Notes: generated by a model from the sequence alone, not told the origin. Positions 31,316-38,532 are shown, counted from the stretch's first letter. The stretch is 38,655 nt of DNA from a virus (IMGVR_UViG_3300020027_000020:1-38655); one strand, 5' to 3'. Translations and numbers: made by a program.

Positions 31316-31785
31316 CCCTCGGCCAGGTGTTCGAGGTGCTTCTCGATCTGCTCCATGACGCCGTTCGGCTTGTCCGATTCCTCGCGCAGCTGCATGGCCT
31401 GCTGCTGCGACTTGAGGGCCACGGCCAGCGCCTGCGTCCACCGGATGGACGGGTCCTGTCCCGGCTTCCACAGCTTCATGTTGCCGTGCAGGTGGGTCAG
31501 CAGATCCTGAGTGATCTCCAGATGGAACGACCGGACGGACGCCATCTGCGCGGCGTACCCGTCGACCTCGGCGGTCAGGACGTAGCTGTCATACGCGGCG
31601 CAGCGCGCCTGCCACTTGTTCTTGGTCGACCAGTTCCCCAGGTTGGAGATGCCGACCAAGCCGAGGTCGGCCGTGGCCTGCTTCAGGGAGCGGCCGCTGC
31701 CCAGCAGCATGTAGACACGGAACGCCCGGTACGCCTCACGGGTCTCGCCGGGCTGCTGCACCCAGGGGTGCTGATCTTCCGCCAT
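31312..31785 (-). CDS. Terminase small subunit, 157 aa
   Basis: An HTH-containing N-terminus (GSGRSLKQATADLGLVGIS, then LGNWSTKNKWQARC) followed by helices and an acidic C-terminus, the plan of phage small terminases. It recognises the packaging start and recruits the large subunit. It lies directly before the large subunit. AGGAG precedes the ATG. Confidence 0.8.
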   Translation of the reverse strand: MAEDQHPWVQQPGETREAYRAFRVYMLLGSGRSLKQATADLGLVGISNLGNWSTKNKWQARCAAYDSYVLTAEVDGYAAQMASVRSFHLEITQDLLTHLHGNMKLWKPGQDPSIRWTQALAVALKSQQQAMQLREESDKPNGVMEQIEKHLEHLAEG

Positions 31786-31797
31786 GACCGCTCCTTC

Positions 31798-32118
31798 CTA
31801 CGTGGTGGGCATCGTGAGGACTGCCCCGTTGCTTATCCACAGGATCGCACCTACCAGGACGGGGAAGCCCAGGCCGACCATGCTTGCCCGGGACCACCAC
31901 GTGATCCGCTCGTTGCCCCTGTCAGCCTCTGCGCCGACGTCGGCTATGCGGTGGGTCAGCAACTCGTTCACGGCCCGGAGCTGGTCGTGTGTGACCATCC
32001 CGTGCACCGTGCCTTCGAGCCGCGCGGTCGCCCGTGCCTGCTCATCCATCTTGGCGGACACCGTACGGATCATCTCGTAGATGGTCGGCTGCGAGGGATC
32101 GCCGACCGGCGTCGTCAC
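31798..32118 (-). CDS. XhlA-like membrane protein, 106 aa
   Basis: A helical, coiled-coil-prone N-terminal region (EMIRTVSAKMDEQARATARL, then THDQLRAVNELLTHRI) and one C-terminal hydrophobic segment (MVGLGFPVLVGAILWI). This layout fits the XhlA/hemolysin family acting with amidases and holins. It overlaps the amidase stop (GTGA) and so is expressed with it. Could act as a holin partner or antiholin to the r1t-type protein at 11006. Confidence 0.65.
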   Translation of the reverse strand: MTTPVGDPSQPTIYEMIRTVSAKMDEQARATARLEGTVHGMVTHDQLRAVNELLTHRIADVGAEADRGNERITWWSRASMVGLGFPVLVGAILWISNGAVLTMPTT

Positions 32119-32996
32119 AGTTCGTCCAGCTTGGCGCTCATCGCGGTGAGCTTGGCCAGCACGGCCGTGATCAGGGTGCGCTGCTCCGCGAGTTCGCCGC
32201 GCAGCTGCCGCGTCTCCTGAAGGGCGGTGGTGACCGTCGCCGTGGTGGTCGAGAGGTGGGACGCGGCGGTCCAGTACTCGTTGGTGTCGGCGTCCGGGGC
32301 GGTACTCGGCGCCGGCACGATGCCGTCCGTGGTCAGCACGGCCTTGGCGGTCTGGGTGGCATCCATGCCGGTGTCCTCCTGTGAGTCGTCGTTGTCGGCC
32401 AGGCGCGCGGCAACGTGGGTACGGAACGACGCCATGCCGAACGACGGATCCACCTTGCGGGTCGTGACTTCCTTATGCCCGGCGATGGACCCGGCGGACC
32501 ATCCGTGGAACCGGCAGCGCGCGGCGGCCCAGCGGACAGCCACGTCGTACTGCTTCTCAGGGTAGGGGTCGGTGCCGTCCCCGCGGTTCTCGATCTCGAT
32601 CCCGTACAGCTCCCGGTTGCCGTCGAACGGCTCGGCCCGGTCCGGCTTGAAGGTGCCGTTCAGCGGCATGGTCTCGTTGCCGATCGCGGCGTGCGCGTTG
32701 GCGGCGATGGTGCCCGCGTGGTTGGTGCGGCCGTTACCCACCAGGTAGAGCGTGCCGTCCTTCGCGAGGAAGTCGTGACACAGCGGGCCCGGCAGGGCGG
32801 CGTTGCCGTTGAAGCAGAAGTCAGCCATTCCGGTACCGACGCCGGCCGTGTGGTGGATGGTGAGTCCGTGGACCTCTCCCCACGCACCCTTGTGGTTCCG
32901 GTTGTGGGTCTTCCAGCCGGGCATCTCGACGATCTTGGTGATGCCCTCTGCCTTGAGTGCGGCGAGCCATTGCGCCCACGTCATGGGTGTGCTCAT
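32115..32996 (-). CDS. N-acetylmuramoyl-L-alanine amidase endolysin, 293 aa
   Basis: An amidase_2 domain: LTIHHTAG near 45-52 (zinc His), GIEIENRG near 132-139, and GHKEVTTRKVDPSF near 173-186 (second zinc His and Asp). It cleaves the bond between peptide and sugar in peptidoglycan. The C-terminal 95 residues lack a recognised wall-binding domain and end in a coiled-coil (QETRQLRGELAEQRTLITAV). ATG 32996 has GGGGA upstream at a slightly long distance. It heads the late leftward block, before the XhlA-like gene and terminase. Confidence 0.92.
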   Translation of the reverse strand: MSTPMTWAQWLAALKAEGITKIVEMPGWKTHNRNHKGAWGEVHGLTIHHTAGVGTGMADFCFNGNAALPGPLCHDFLAKDGTLYLVGNGRTNHAGTIAANAHAAIGNETMPLNGTFKPDRAEPFDGNRELYGIEIENRGDGTDPYPEKQYDVAVRWAAARCRFHGWSAGSIAGHKEVTTRKVDPSFGMASFRTHVAARLADNDDSQEDTGMDATQTAKAVLTTDGIVPAPSTAPDADTNEYWTAASHLSTTTATVTTALQETRQLRGELAEQRTLITAVLAKLTAMSAKLDEL

Positions 32997-33047
32997 ACGT
33001 GCCAGTCCCCTTTGTCCATTGGTGACACTGGCGCCCCATACTACGAC

Positions 33048-33084
33048 GAGAGCCACGCCCCAGGCAGACAAGGGCGTGGCTCTC
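33048..33084 (-). terminator. Hairpin between small-gene unit and endolysin
   Basis: A perfect 13-bp stem (33048-33060 with 33072-33084) with an 11-nt loop lies between the stop of the gene at 33120 and the amidase start at 32996. It probably ends the unit that begins at the 34596-34624 promoter. A TAGTAT hexamer lies just downstream of it on the minus strand but has no matching -35, so the late promoter is not identified. Confidence 0.7.
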
Positions 33085-33119
33085 AGGTGGGTCACAGGGA
33101 CGGACACACGGGGGTCAGT

Positions 33120-33494
33120 CTACGCGAGTACGTCCCTGCCGCAGACTCCGGAGCGGAGCGGCGGGCCCTCCCAGGTGCAGATCCCACCGTCGGGCAGGTC
33201 CTCGGACGTGAGCGGGGTGAGGCCGAGCCAGCCTTCGCCGTGCTCACGGCACAGCAGGACGCCGGTGCGGTCGGTGTTCCGGTAGGCCACGATGCGGTCC
33301 GTCTCTTCCGGATAGACGGGCGGCGCCACGATCCAGCCCGCCTCTGTCTCGGTCACCCGCTTGGAGATGGTCACGGCCGGCGGGCCCGCGCTGGGGATCA
33401 TCGCCCACTTTGCGACCTGCTTCAACAGCTCCGTGTACGAGACCCACTCACCGGGCCCCGGACGCAGCTGGTACGTAATCTCGATGTCAGCCAC
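33120..33494 (-). CDS. Hypothetical protein, 124 aa
   Basis: Not recognised. Alpha/beta composition with a start of EITYQLRPGPGEWVSYTELL, a strand region GWIVAPPVYPEETDRIVAY, and a Cys-containing end (GGICTW, GVCGRD). GTG 33494 has GGGGAGA upstream and overlaps the preceding gene by eight bases. Last gene of the unit driven from 34624. Confidence 0.6.
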   Translation of the reverse strand: MADIEITYQLRPGPGEWVSYTELLKQVAKWAMIPSAGPPAVTISKRVTETEAGWIVAPPVYPEETDRIVAYRNTDRTGVLLCREHGEGWLGLTPLTSEDLPDGGICTWEGPPLRSGVCGRDVLA

Positions 33495-33855
33495 GGTCGT
33501 TCTCCCCACCCAGCAACGGGGCCCACGTGTCCCGCACGGTGGCCGCGCACGAGATGAGCCATGCACGCACGGCCGGTTCGTCCGCTTCCGTGATCGGCAT
33601 CTCAGCTGAGCAGGCGATGGCCTTGCGTTGAAGGATGAAGAACAGGAGCAGCGTCTCGGTACCGTCCCATTCGTGGTGTCCCGGCTTCCTCCAGTCCCAG
33701 CGGTAGAGCAGGTTCATGTCCCGGTCACCGTCGTACAACGTCGTCTCGGTGAACTTGGCCCATGACGCGAACAGGTTGTGCAGCCCCGCCTTGTAGTGGT
33801 TGCCCTCGCTCGCGTAGTACGGGTGCTCGATCTCCCAAAGCTGGACGATCCTCAC
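33487..33855 (-). CDS. Hypothetical protein, 122 aa
   Basis: Trp- and Tyr-rich (HPYYASEGNHYKAGLHNLF, LYRWDWRKPGHHEW) with an acidic, helical C-terminus (ITEADEPAVRAWLISCAATV). No family recognised. GTG 33855 overlaps the previous stop (GTGA). Middle gene of the coupled unit. Confidence 0.6.
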   Translation of the reverse strand: MRIVQLWEIEHPYYASEGNHYKAGLHNLFASWAKFTETTLYDGDRDMNLLYRWDWRKPGHHEWDGTETLLLFFILQRKAIACSAEMPITEADEPAVRAWLISCAATVRDTWAPLLGGENDRG

Positions 33856-34046
33856 GACAGCACCGCCGCGAGGATCGATCCGAGCACGCACAGGCACAAG
33901 AGGAGGATCCCGCCGCAGCCCGTGCTCGGCTCGTTGTCGAAGTACCTCTTGTCCATCACCTCTCGGCGGGACCGGCCCACCTGCGGGTCACGGGGCGGTC
34001 GGCGCGTCCCGCCGAACGTGCTCTTCTCCCACTGTTCACGAGCCAC
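33852..34046 (-). CDS. Small C-terminal-anchored membrane protein, 64 aa
   Basis: A charged N-terminal half and a C-terminal hydrophobic segment, CGGILLLCLCVLGSILAAVL. GTG 34046 with GGGGGA upstream is chosen; ATG 33956 is another possible start that would keep the membrane part. Overlaps the neighbouring gene by 11 bases. Confidence 0.55.
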   Translation of the reverse strand: MAREQWEKSTFGGTRRPPRDPQVGRSRREVMDKRYFDNEPSTGCGGILLLCLCVLGSILAAVLS

Positions 34047-34344
34047 AATTGTGTCCCCCTGCCTTACACGCCGCGCACTTACTGTCGTCGTCCCCCTCGA
34101 TGTCCGGGTCGATGAGGTCTGCGGCCTTGCGCATGTCGTACTGCCTCTGCGGCCAGCCCTCCCATCCGTCAGCCTCTTCGCGGATCTCAGCCACTGCCTC
34201 GCGCCGTTCCTGGGAGCGGATCTTGTCGAGGATCTCGATCTGCTCCCACGTGAACCGGAGTCCCGGCATCCTGTCACCAGGTTTGTTCAGACCCAGGGAC
34301 ACGGCCAGTTCATCCACCAGCTTGACGATCTTGTCGTCATTCAT
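34036..34344 (-). CDS. Hypothetical protein with C-terminal Cys/His, 102 aa
   Basis: Helical and highly charged (KIRSQERREAVAEIREEADGWEGW), ending KCAACKAGGHNC, a likely zinc site. ATG 34344 overlaps the stop of the 23-codon gene (ATGA). Function unknown. Confidence 0.6.
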   Translation of the reverse strand: MNDDKIVKLVDELAVSLGLNKPGDRMPGLRFTWEQIEILDKIRSQERREAVAEIREEADGWEGWPQRQYDMRKAADLIDPDIEGDDDSKCAACKAGGHNCGS

Positions 34345-34415
34345 CAGTGCCCACACCCCTTCACCCATCCGCCGCACTTACCGCAGTACGTTCGCTCGTG
34401 CGGGTTGTCGCTCAT
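34344..34415 (-). CDS. Micro zinc-binding-like protein, 23 aa
   Basis: A 23-codon frame (ATG 34415) with YCGKCGGWVKGCGH, resembling half a zinc ribbon. It overlaps neighbours on both sides by ATGA. The G-rich upstream sequence is a weak ribosome site. Credible mainly from tight coupling. Confidence 0.5.
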   Translation of the reverse strand: MSDNPHERTYCGKCGGWVKGCGH

Positions 34416-34558
34416 GCCCCCGCCACCTTCCGGCATCCCTGGTCCGGCGTCCACGTCGGGTAGTCCGCGTCGGTCGAGCAGCACTCCGGGTGGCAGCGCG
34501 CCACCTCGGTGAATGCCGCGTCCTCTTCCGTCTCCATCTGGTGCAGTACGTCGCACAT
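34412..34558 (-). CDS. Small Cys-rich acidic protein, 48 aa
   Basis: The first gene behind the 34596-34624 promoter; ATG 34558 has AGGGGAC upstream. It contains CHPECCSTDADYPTWTPDQGC, a cysteine-rich possible metal site. Function unknown. Confidence 0.55.
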   Translation of the reverse strand: MCDVLHQMETEEDAAFTEVARCHPECCSTDADYPTWTPDQGCRKVAGA

Positions 34559-34595
34559 GTTCCGTCCCCTTGTCTCCGTCGTTCTCGATGCCCTA

Positions 34596-34624
34596 AGTAG
34601 ACACCCGTGAATCGATCGTGTCAA
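34596..34624 (-). promoter_or_regulatory. Leftward promoter with operator core
   Basis: On the minus strand: TTGACA (34619-34624), a 17-nt spacer and TCTACT (34596-34601), with TAGGGCATC following. The operator core TGACACGATCGATTCA spans 34608-34623. The -35 overlaps the stop codon of the upstream gene at 34621-34623. It drives the six small genes 34558-33120. Confidence 0.8.
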
Positions 34625-34935
34625 CCCTCTGCGATGTGGATGTGGGTGTGGTTCGGCCTGTCCGGCGGAGCACTCTTGTAGATCCACATCCCCTTCCGGC
34701 CTTCGAGAGGGGTCACGCCGAGAAGTTCGTGACCTGCACAGACGTCGCAAGAAGGGCGCCCCGGTGCCGGTGGGGGAGGGGCTGTGGAAGGGGCACCCCG
34801 GCGGACCCAGAAGACGAACCAGGCCCCGACCCCCAGGTACAGGATCGGGGCCCAGTAGCAGGCGTAGGCGACCACGAACCACAGTCCGGCCAGGCGCAGG
34901 ATCTGCGCCCAGTGCCATCGCCACGGCGCTCTCAC
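34621..34935 (-). CDS. Membrane protein with Cys motif, 104 aa
   Basis: Two adjoining hydrophobic segments near 10-45 (LRLAGLWFVVAYACYW and APILYLGVGAWFVFWV), a Pro-rich linker, a CDVCAGHELLG motif and a C-terminal soluble end with HTHIHIAEG. GTG 34935 overlaps the upstream stop. It closes the Spd-like group. Confidence 0.6.
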   Translation of the reverse strand: MRAPWRWHWAQILRLAGLWFVVAYACYWAPILYLGVGAWFVFWVRRGAPSTAPPPPAPGRPSCDVCAGHELLGVTPLEGRKGMWIYKSAPPDRPNHTHIHIAEG

Positions 34936-35444
34936 GATGCGCCCGGCAGCCACATGCCCGACATGTTGATGGCGGATGCGACCGGCACGGCCAGCAGCCC
35001 CAGCCACCCCCGCACGACGCCCGTCAGGACGCCGGCAAAGGCACCCTGGACGATTCCCTTGCGGCCGTACTCGGAGCGCCTGCACACCACGACACAGACC
35101 GCCGTGACCACCAGCACCATGGCCAGTCCGCCGTTGGTCAGGGCCGTGAGGGTCGTCGACTGCACCGACTGCCGGTCCCCGCCGACCCCGTAGATCAGGG
35201 CCCCGTCGCCGATCCAGGATCCGCCCCACAGGATGGCGTCCCCGAACCACCCGAGCAGGCCGCCGCTGAGCATCAGAAGGATGCCGTAGCAGTAGCCGAA
35301 CAGAAACGGCACGAGCCGCGGGAGGTGCTTCAGGGGCTTGTCCATGAGGGACTTGCGCCCGGGGTACCAGGTGCCCAGGTTCGTGATCACCAGGTACAGG
35401 CCGAGCACGAACGATCCGAGGGTGGCCCCGTCCTTGAAGGTCAC
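34932..35444 (-). CDS. Polytopic membrane protein, 170 aa
   Basis: Four to five hydrophobic segments (LGSFVLGLYLVITNLG, LVPFLFGYCYGILLMLSGGLLGW, LAMVLVVTAVCVVVC, and a Gly/Ala-rich last one), with short basic loops. It resembles the small hydrophobic spread (Spd) proteins of Streptomyces conjugative plasmids in size, topology and linkage, but no definite family motif is seen. GTG 35444 overlaps the previous stop; two in-frame GTGs at 35453/35456 are alternatives. Confidence 0.6.
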   Translation of the reverse strand: MTFKDGATLGSFVLGLYLVITNLGTWYPGRKSLMDKPLKHLPRLVPFLFGYCYGILLMLSGGLLGWFGDAILWGGSWIGDGALIYGVGGDRQSVQSTTLTALTNGGLAMVLVVTAVCVVVCRRSEYGRKGIVQGAFAGVLTGVVRGWLGLLAVPVASAINMSGMWLPGAS

Positions 35445-36537
35445 GGCGTCCACCACCCGAGCACGCGGAAGAACGTGAGCACGGCGAGCGAGCACACCAC
35501 GCCGCCGACGAACCAGGCCACGGCTCCGGTCCGGTCCTCCCGCGGCGAGGCGAGCACGACCCCGAACCCGGCGAGCACGGTGACCGTGCCCCATGCCAGC
35601 GCCCACCACATGTTGAAGCTCATGACGTGCTCCCTTCGTGCTCGATGGTCAGGGCCGCGCACAGGCGCTGTGCCCGCGGCGTGCCCACTCCGAGTTCCGA
35701 CTTGATGGCGCGCACGGTGGGCACGCCCGTGCCCTGTCCCATGAGCACACGTGCCCGCTCGACGAACGCCGTGTCCGACGGCAGGAGCACACCGCTGAGC
35801 ACGTGCTCCATCACCGTGTTCGTGAACCCATCGTCCGCGCTTGGTGTGCTCGACTCGGGCACGATGCCGAGCACACGTGCGGCCACGTCGTAGAACTCCT
35901 TGTCGCGTGCGATGTGCTCGTCCGTGTCCGGGGGATCGGGCACAAGGCGGAGCACGGGCGCGCCCGCGCCGTGCTCATCCCACTGGTAGGGGAACGGATG
36001 CGTGCCTGTCCACGGGCCGTCCGTGCTCGCCACGGGGTGCTCACGCTTCACGTGCTCGGCCATGGCCAGGAACGGGACCTCGTGCCAGCACAGCACGCAC
36101 GTGCTCGTGTGCGTGCTCGCCACGGACACGGCCTCTTCCGCGTGCTCATCGAACGTGCCCGGTGCGTCACAGGAGCGTGAGCACGAGTACGAGCACACGC
36201 ACAGGGTCTCGTCATCCGTGCCCGTGGCGTGCTCGCACGGGCACGGTGCATGCTCGGGTGCAGCGGGCACACTCACCGTGCCCGTGGCGTGCTCCGGGTG
36301 CTCGCGCTCTCCGGGCGTGCCCGGGTCGTCGGGCACACGCTCGTGCTCGTCGCCCTCGGCCCAGAGCACGCGTGCCCGTGCCTCGCTCGGTGTGCTCAGG
36401 GCGTGCACGCGCCAGAGCACAAGCGGAGCGATGGCGGACACGGCCGTGATGAGCGGCCACCCGACGTGGAGCACGCCGGCCGTGACCAGGTGGCTCGACG
36501 CGTTCACGCCGACCATGGCGAGCACGGCCGTGAGCAC
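35403..36537. repeat. Cluster of about 35 GAGCAC/GTGCTC hexamers
   Basis: I counted 35 copies of GAGCAC or its complement between 35403 and 36537 (examples at 35403, 35459, 35477, 35490, 35552, 35573, 35743, 35797, 35803, 36023, 36037, 36052, 36113, 36289, 36298, 36520, 36532), plus one at 36733. Fewer than one would be expected for this length and base composition. They occur on both strands, cross three genes, and in the largest gene fall in two of three frames (encoding Glu-His, Val-Leu or a shifted Ala). The signal is therefore at the DNA level. Confidence 0.9.
35441..35623 (-). CDS. Small two-span membrane protein, 60 aa
   Basis: Two hydrophobic segments (WALAWGTVTVLAGFGVVLA and AVAWFVGGVVCSLAVLTFF) with a short charged loop. 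Translationally coupled at both ends (ATGA with the 364-aa gene; GTGA to the next). Resembles small Spd-type membrane proteins of Streptomyces plasmids by topology only. Confidence 0.6.
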   Translation of the reverse strand: MSFNMWWALAWGTVTVLAGFGVVLASPREDRTGAVAWFVGGVVCSLAVLTFFRVLGWWTP

Positions 36538-36714
36538 CTCCCTGTGCGCCCGCAGAGCGCGCACGGCGTAGGCGTCGAGCGCGCCGGGCACAGCTGCGGC
36601 GATCCACTGGTTCATGCCGATCGCCCGTGCGAGCTCGTACTCCGCCGAAGCAGTGGCCACGAGAGCGAATCCCGCGGCCACCCACTTCAGCCAGTCTTTC
36701 CGGGTCTTGGTCAT
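35620..36714 (-). CDS. Spd/DUF2637-like membrane protein with C-terminal HTH, 364 aa
   Basis: N-terminal hydrophobic segments in about the first 105 residues (WVAAGFALVATASAEYELA, AAVPGALDAYAVRALRAH, VLTAVLAMVGVNAS, ITAVSAIAPLVLWRVHAL) match the spread/DUF2637-type proteins of Streptomyces plasmids. The middle is Cys/His-rich and contains a C2H2-like finger (CVLC, then AEHVKREH). The C-terminus (VPTVRAIKSELGVGTPRAQRL) looks like the small HTH ending in the same plasmid proteins. GAGCAC repeats give it many Glu-His pairs. A membrane-linked DNA-binding role is inferred. ATG 36714 overlaps the previous stop. Confidence 0.65.
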   Translation of the reverse strand: MTKTRKDWLKWVAAGFALVATASAEYELARAIGMNQWIAAAVPGALDAYAVRALRAHREVLTAVLAMVGVNASSHLVTAGVLHVGWPLITAVSAIAPLVLWRVHALSTPSEARARVLWAEGDEHERVPDDPGTPGEREHPEHATGTVSVPAAPEHAPCPCEHATGTDDETLCVCSYSCSRSCDAPGTFDEHAEEAVSVASTHTSTCVLCWHEVPFLAMAEHVKREHPVASTDGPWTGTHPFPYQWDEHGAGAPVLRLVPDPPDTDEHIARDKEFYDVAARVLGIVPESSTPSADDGFTNTVMEHVLSGVLLPSDTAFVERARVLMGQGTGVPTVRAIKSELGVGTPRAQRLCAALTIEHEGSTS

Positions 36715-37244
36715 GCCTTCTCTCCCGTGCACGAGCACCGGAACTGATCCCCGGCATTCTCGTAGAAGAGATTTCCGCAACCCACGCGGCCGTGGTAGGC
36801 GTGGTGGCATGTCGCACACTTCCGCAGTCCCGCCTCAGCGACCGGCTGCGGGGCGATCACGTTCATGTCCGCCGGAATCACCCGCAGCACACCGGCACGC
36901 TCGCCTGTGGCCAGCCAATGGGCGAACCCGTCCGCCCGGTCAAGGACGTCGTCGTCAGAGGCGAAGCCGCACTGGACCGACATACGCAGTGCCTCACGCC
37001 TCTGTCCGGCGGTCGGTCCCGACACCGCGACTCCCGCGGTGTCGGTCACCTGTCGGCCGCGCCACCTGTTGAGTCCGTCGACCAACTGATCCACCGCGTC
37101 CGCGGTCAGGTAACAGGAGATCGGGGGCTGCCCACCACCGTGCTTGGCGGTCAGGGTCATACGCTGGTCGGCGGTGGCAACCAGCTCGACCGAGTCTCCG
37201 TCCTCGTCGGTGTGCTTGAAGTAGTTCTCTGCGTTGTCGACCAT
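36711..37244 (-). CDS. Hypothetical protein with C-terminal zinc-like motif, 177 aa
   Basis: The acidic N-terminal domain (YFKHTDEDGDSVELVATADQ, then TADAVDQLVDGLNRW) is followed by helices and a Cys/His cluster (KCATCHHAYHGRVGCG, FRCSC). ATG 37244 has GAGGGA upstream. Function unknown; likely a metal-binding regulator or nucleic-acid protein. Confidence 0.55.
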   Translation of the reverse strand: MVDNAENYFKHTDEDGDSVELVATADQRMTLTAKHGGGQPPISCYLTADAVDQLVDGLNRWRGRQVTDTAGVAVSGPTAGQRREALRMSVQCGFASDDDVLDRADGFAHWLATGERAGVLRVIPADMNVIAPQPVAEAGLRKCATCHHAYHGRVGCGNLFYENAGDQFRCSCTGEKA

Positions 37245-37246
37245 GA

Positions 37247-37516
37247 TCAGCGTCCCTCTCTTCCACATGCGGCGAGCAGCAGCGTGGCGAATGCCTCGGG
37301 TCGGTCCAGCTTGGCGTCGGCCGCGGCGGCGATTCCCTCACGGCCGGCCAGCCGGGCCGTCGTGCACTGGGCGTCCTTGTCCGCCTCTGTCCCCGCGGAC
37401 CACGCGCCCATGAACACGCGGGTCTCATCCGCGGTGGGCTTGTACGGGTCCTCGGCGCCGCACGCGGCCAGGGTCAGCAGTGCGGCAGCGGCGACGATCG
37501 TTCTGGTGACTCTCAC
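37247..37516 (-). CDS. Phage-encoded lipoprotein, 89 aa
   Basis: A signal peptide VTRTIVAAAALLTLAAC with a lipobox LAAC (Cys19) followed by a small helical domain with one more Cys pair. It should be exported and lipid-anchored. Such proteins in phages sometimes block superinfection at the cell surface; that role is inferred. GTG 37516 overlaps the preceding stop. Confidence 0.75.
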   Translation of the reverse strand: MRVTRTIVAAAALLTLAACGAEDPYKPTADETRVFMGAWSAGTEADKDAQCTTARLAGREGIAAAADAKLDRPEAFATLLLAACGREGR

Positions 37517-38088
37517 AGCGTGGGCTCCTTGGTCTTCTTGACCTGACTCGGAAGGATGAACGACGCGCACCCGCAGCTGCGGTCCTCTTTGCCGCGGTCC
37601 CAGCACCCGGTGCCCCTGGCGTGTGCGTCGTGCCGGTGCTCACAGGTGCCGCAGAGGGCGTTGGGGTGGAGGTGCGGACGGAAGTCGGTGAAGTCGCGGG
37701 GCCCGTCACCCGTCAGCTCCCGGAAACAGACCTTGCCCCGGATGCGGTAGGCGACGATCGGATACGCGTCCCCGTGCAGGGACACCCGGTCTGCCACCTG
37801 CCGGACCGCGATCCGGTCGGCAGGCGAGAGCAACGGGTTGCTGATCTTCGCCTGAATCCACAGGGTGTGCGGGTCACCGACCGCGACGACGTCGATCTTG
37901 CCCCGGCTGCCCGAGCTGCGGAGCACGTCGTACCCGAGCTCGCCCAGGTGGTGCATGATCTGGAGCTCGAAGTTGGCACCCTGCCGCGTGGTGTTCTTGG
38001 CCTTGCGCGTCTTGGACGATCGCCGCTTGGCGGTCTCGGCAACGCGCTTCTGAGTGGTCTCCTTGATGACCTCGATGTCCCAGGTCAT
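37513..38088 (-). CDS. Hjc-type Holliday junction resolvase/nuclease, 191 aa
   Basis: After a basic N-terminal 35 residues comes GANFELQIMHHL (Glu41), LRSSGSRGKIDVVAV (Ser-Arg-Gly and Asp66) and LWIQAKI (Gln79, Lys81), the order of archaeal Hjc-like PD-(D/E)XK enzymes. The C-terminal part has a Cys/His cluster (CGTCEHRHDAHARGTGC, CGCASF) that likely binds zinc. It resolves branched DNA before packaging. Glu of the ExK motif is Gln here, as in some relatives. Confidence 0.8.
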   Translation of the reverse strand: MTWDIEVIKETTQKRVAETAKRRSSKTRKAKNTTRQGANFELQIMHHLGELGYDVLRSSGSRGKIDVVAVGDPHTLWIQAKISNPLLSPADRIAVRQVADRVSLHGDAYPIVAYRIRGKVCFRELTGDGPRDFTDFRPHLHPNALCGTCEHRHDAHARGTGCWDRGKEDRSCGCASFILPSQVKKTKEPTL

Positions 38089-38204
38089 CGGTCGCCCCGC
38101 AGCACGCGCCACAGCGCGACGCTGAGAGCGGCCAGAATGGCGAGGATGTAGACGCCGAGGCAGCCAACCAGCCCCCATACGAACCACGTCAGTGCGTCGG
38201 TCAT
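38085..38204 (-). CDS. Small membrane protein, 39 aa
   Basis: ATG 38204 overlaps the upstream stop. One long hydrophobic segment (WFVWGLVGCLGVYILAILAALSVALW) with a basic tail. Not recognised. Confidence 0.55.
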   Translation of the reverse strand: MTDALTWFVWGLVGCLGVYILAILAALSVALWRVLRGDR

Positions 38205-38326
38205 GACTTGTCTCCCTTGCTGAGGAGGGCGCGGAACATGCCCCACGTGATGAACACGGTGATGGCGAGGATTAGCCACGCACCCGCTCCGGCTGCCGTG
38301 TAGACGATGACGTTCCATGCGCTCAC
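38201..38326 (-). CDS. Small membrane protein, 41 aa
   Basis: GTG 38326 overlaps the previous stop (GTGA). A single hydrophobic segment (AGAGAWLILAITVFITWGMF) followed by a Lys-rich end. Forms a tandem with the 39-aa membrane protein, similar in size and topology. Confidence 0.55.
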   Translation of the reverse strand: MSAWNVIVYTAAGAGAWLILAITVFITWGMFRALLSKGDKS

Positions 38327-38532
38327 GCCTTAACCGCCTTGCATGCCGTGCCGGGCAGGCGGAGCCACAGGGGCCCTTCCACCGGGCGCCACGGGCGCGG
38401 GTCGTGCGGCGCCCTCGGTACGAACTCCACGGGCCGGTTACGGACACTGTCCGGTGCCGCCTCGGCCACGATGGTGCAGCCCATCTGCTGCGCCCTGTGC
38501 AGTGCCCGGCTGGCACTCCCTCGCTTCTTCAT
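38323..38532 (-). CDS. Hypothetical basic protein, 69 aa
   Basis: Rich in Arg and Pro (ASRALHRAQQMGCTIVAEAAP, RAPHDPRPWRPVEGPLWLRL). ATG 38532 has AGGGAG six bases upstream. The left repeat (positions 1-20) holds the beginning of this gene with Lys2 changed to Gln and a further change after codon 5. First gene after the hairpin on the circular map. Function unknown. Confidence 0.6.
   Translation of the reverse strand: MKKRGSASRALHRAQQMGCTIVAEAAPDSVRNRPVEFVPRAPHDPRPWRPVEGPLWLRLPGTACKAVKA

Noticed and set aside
32996-33047. Late promoter using TAGTAT before the endolysin
   Set aside because: There is no acceptable -35 at 16-19 bases; a single hexamer match is too weak to call.
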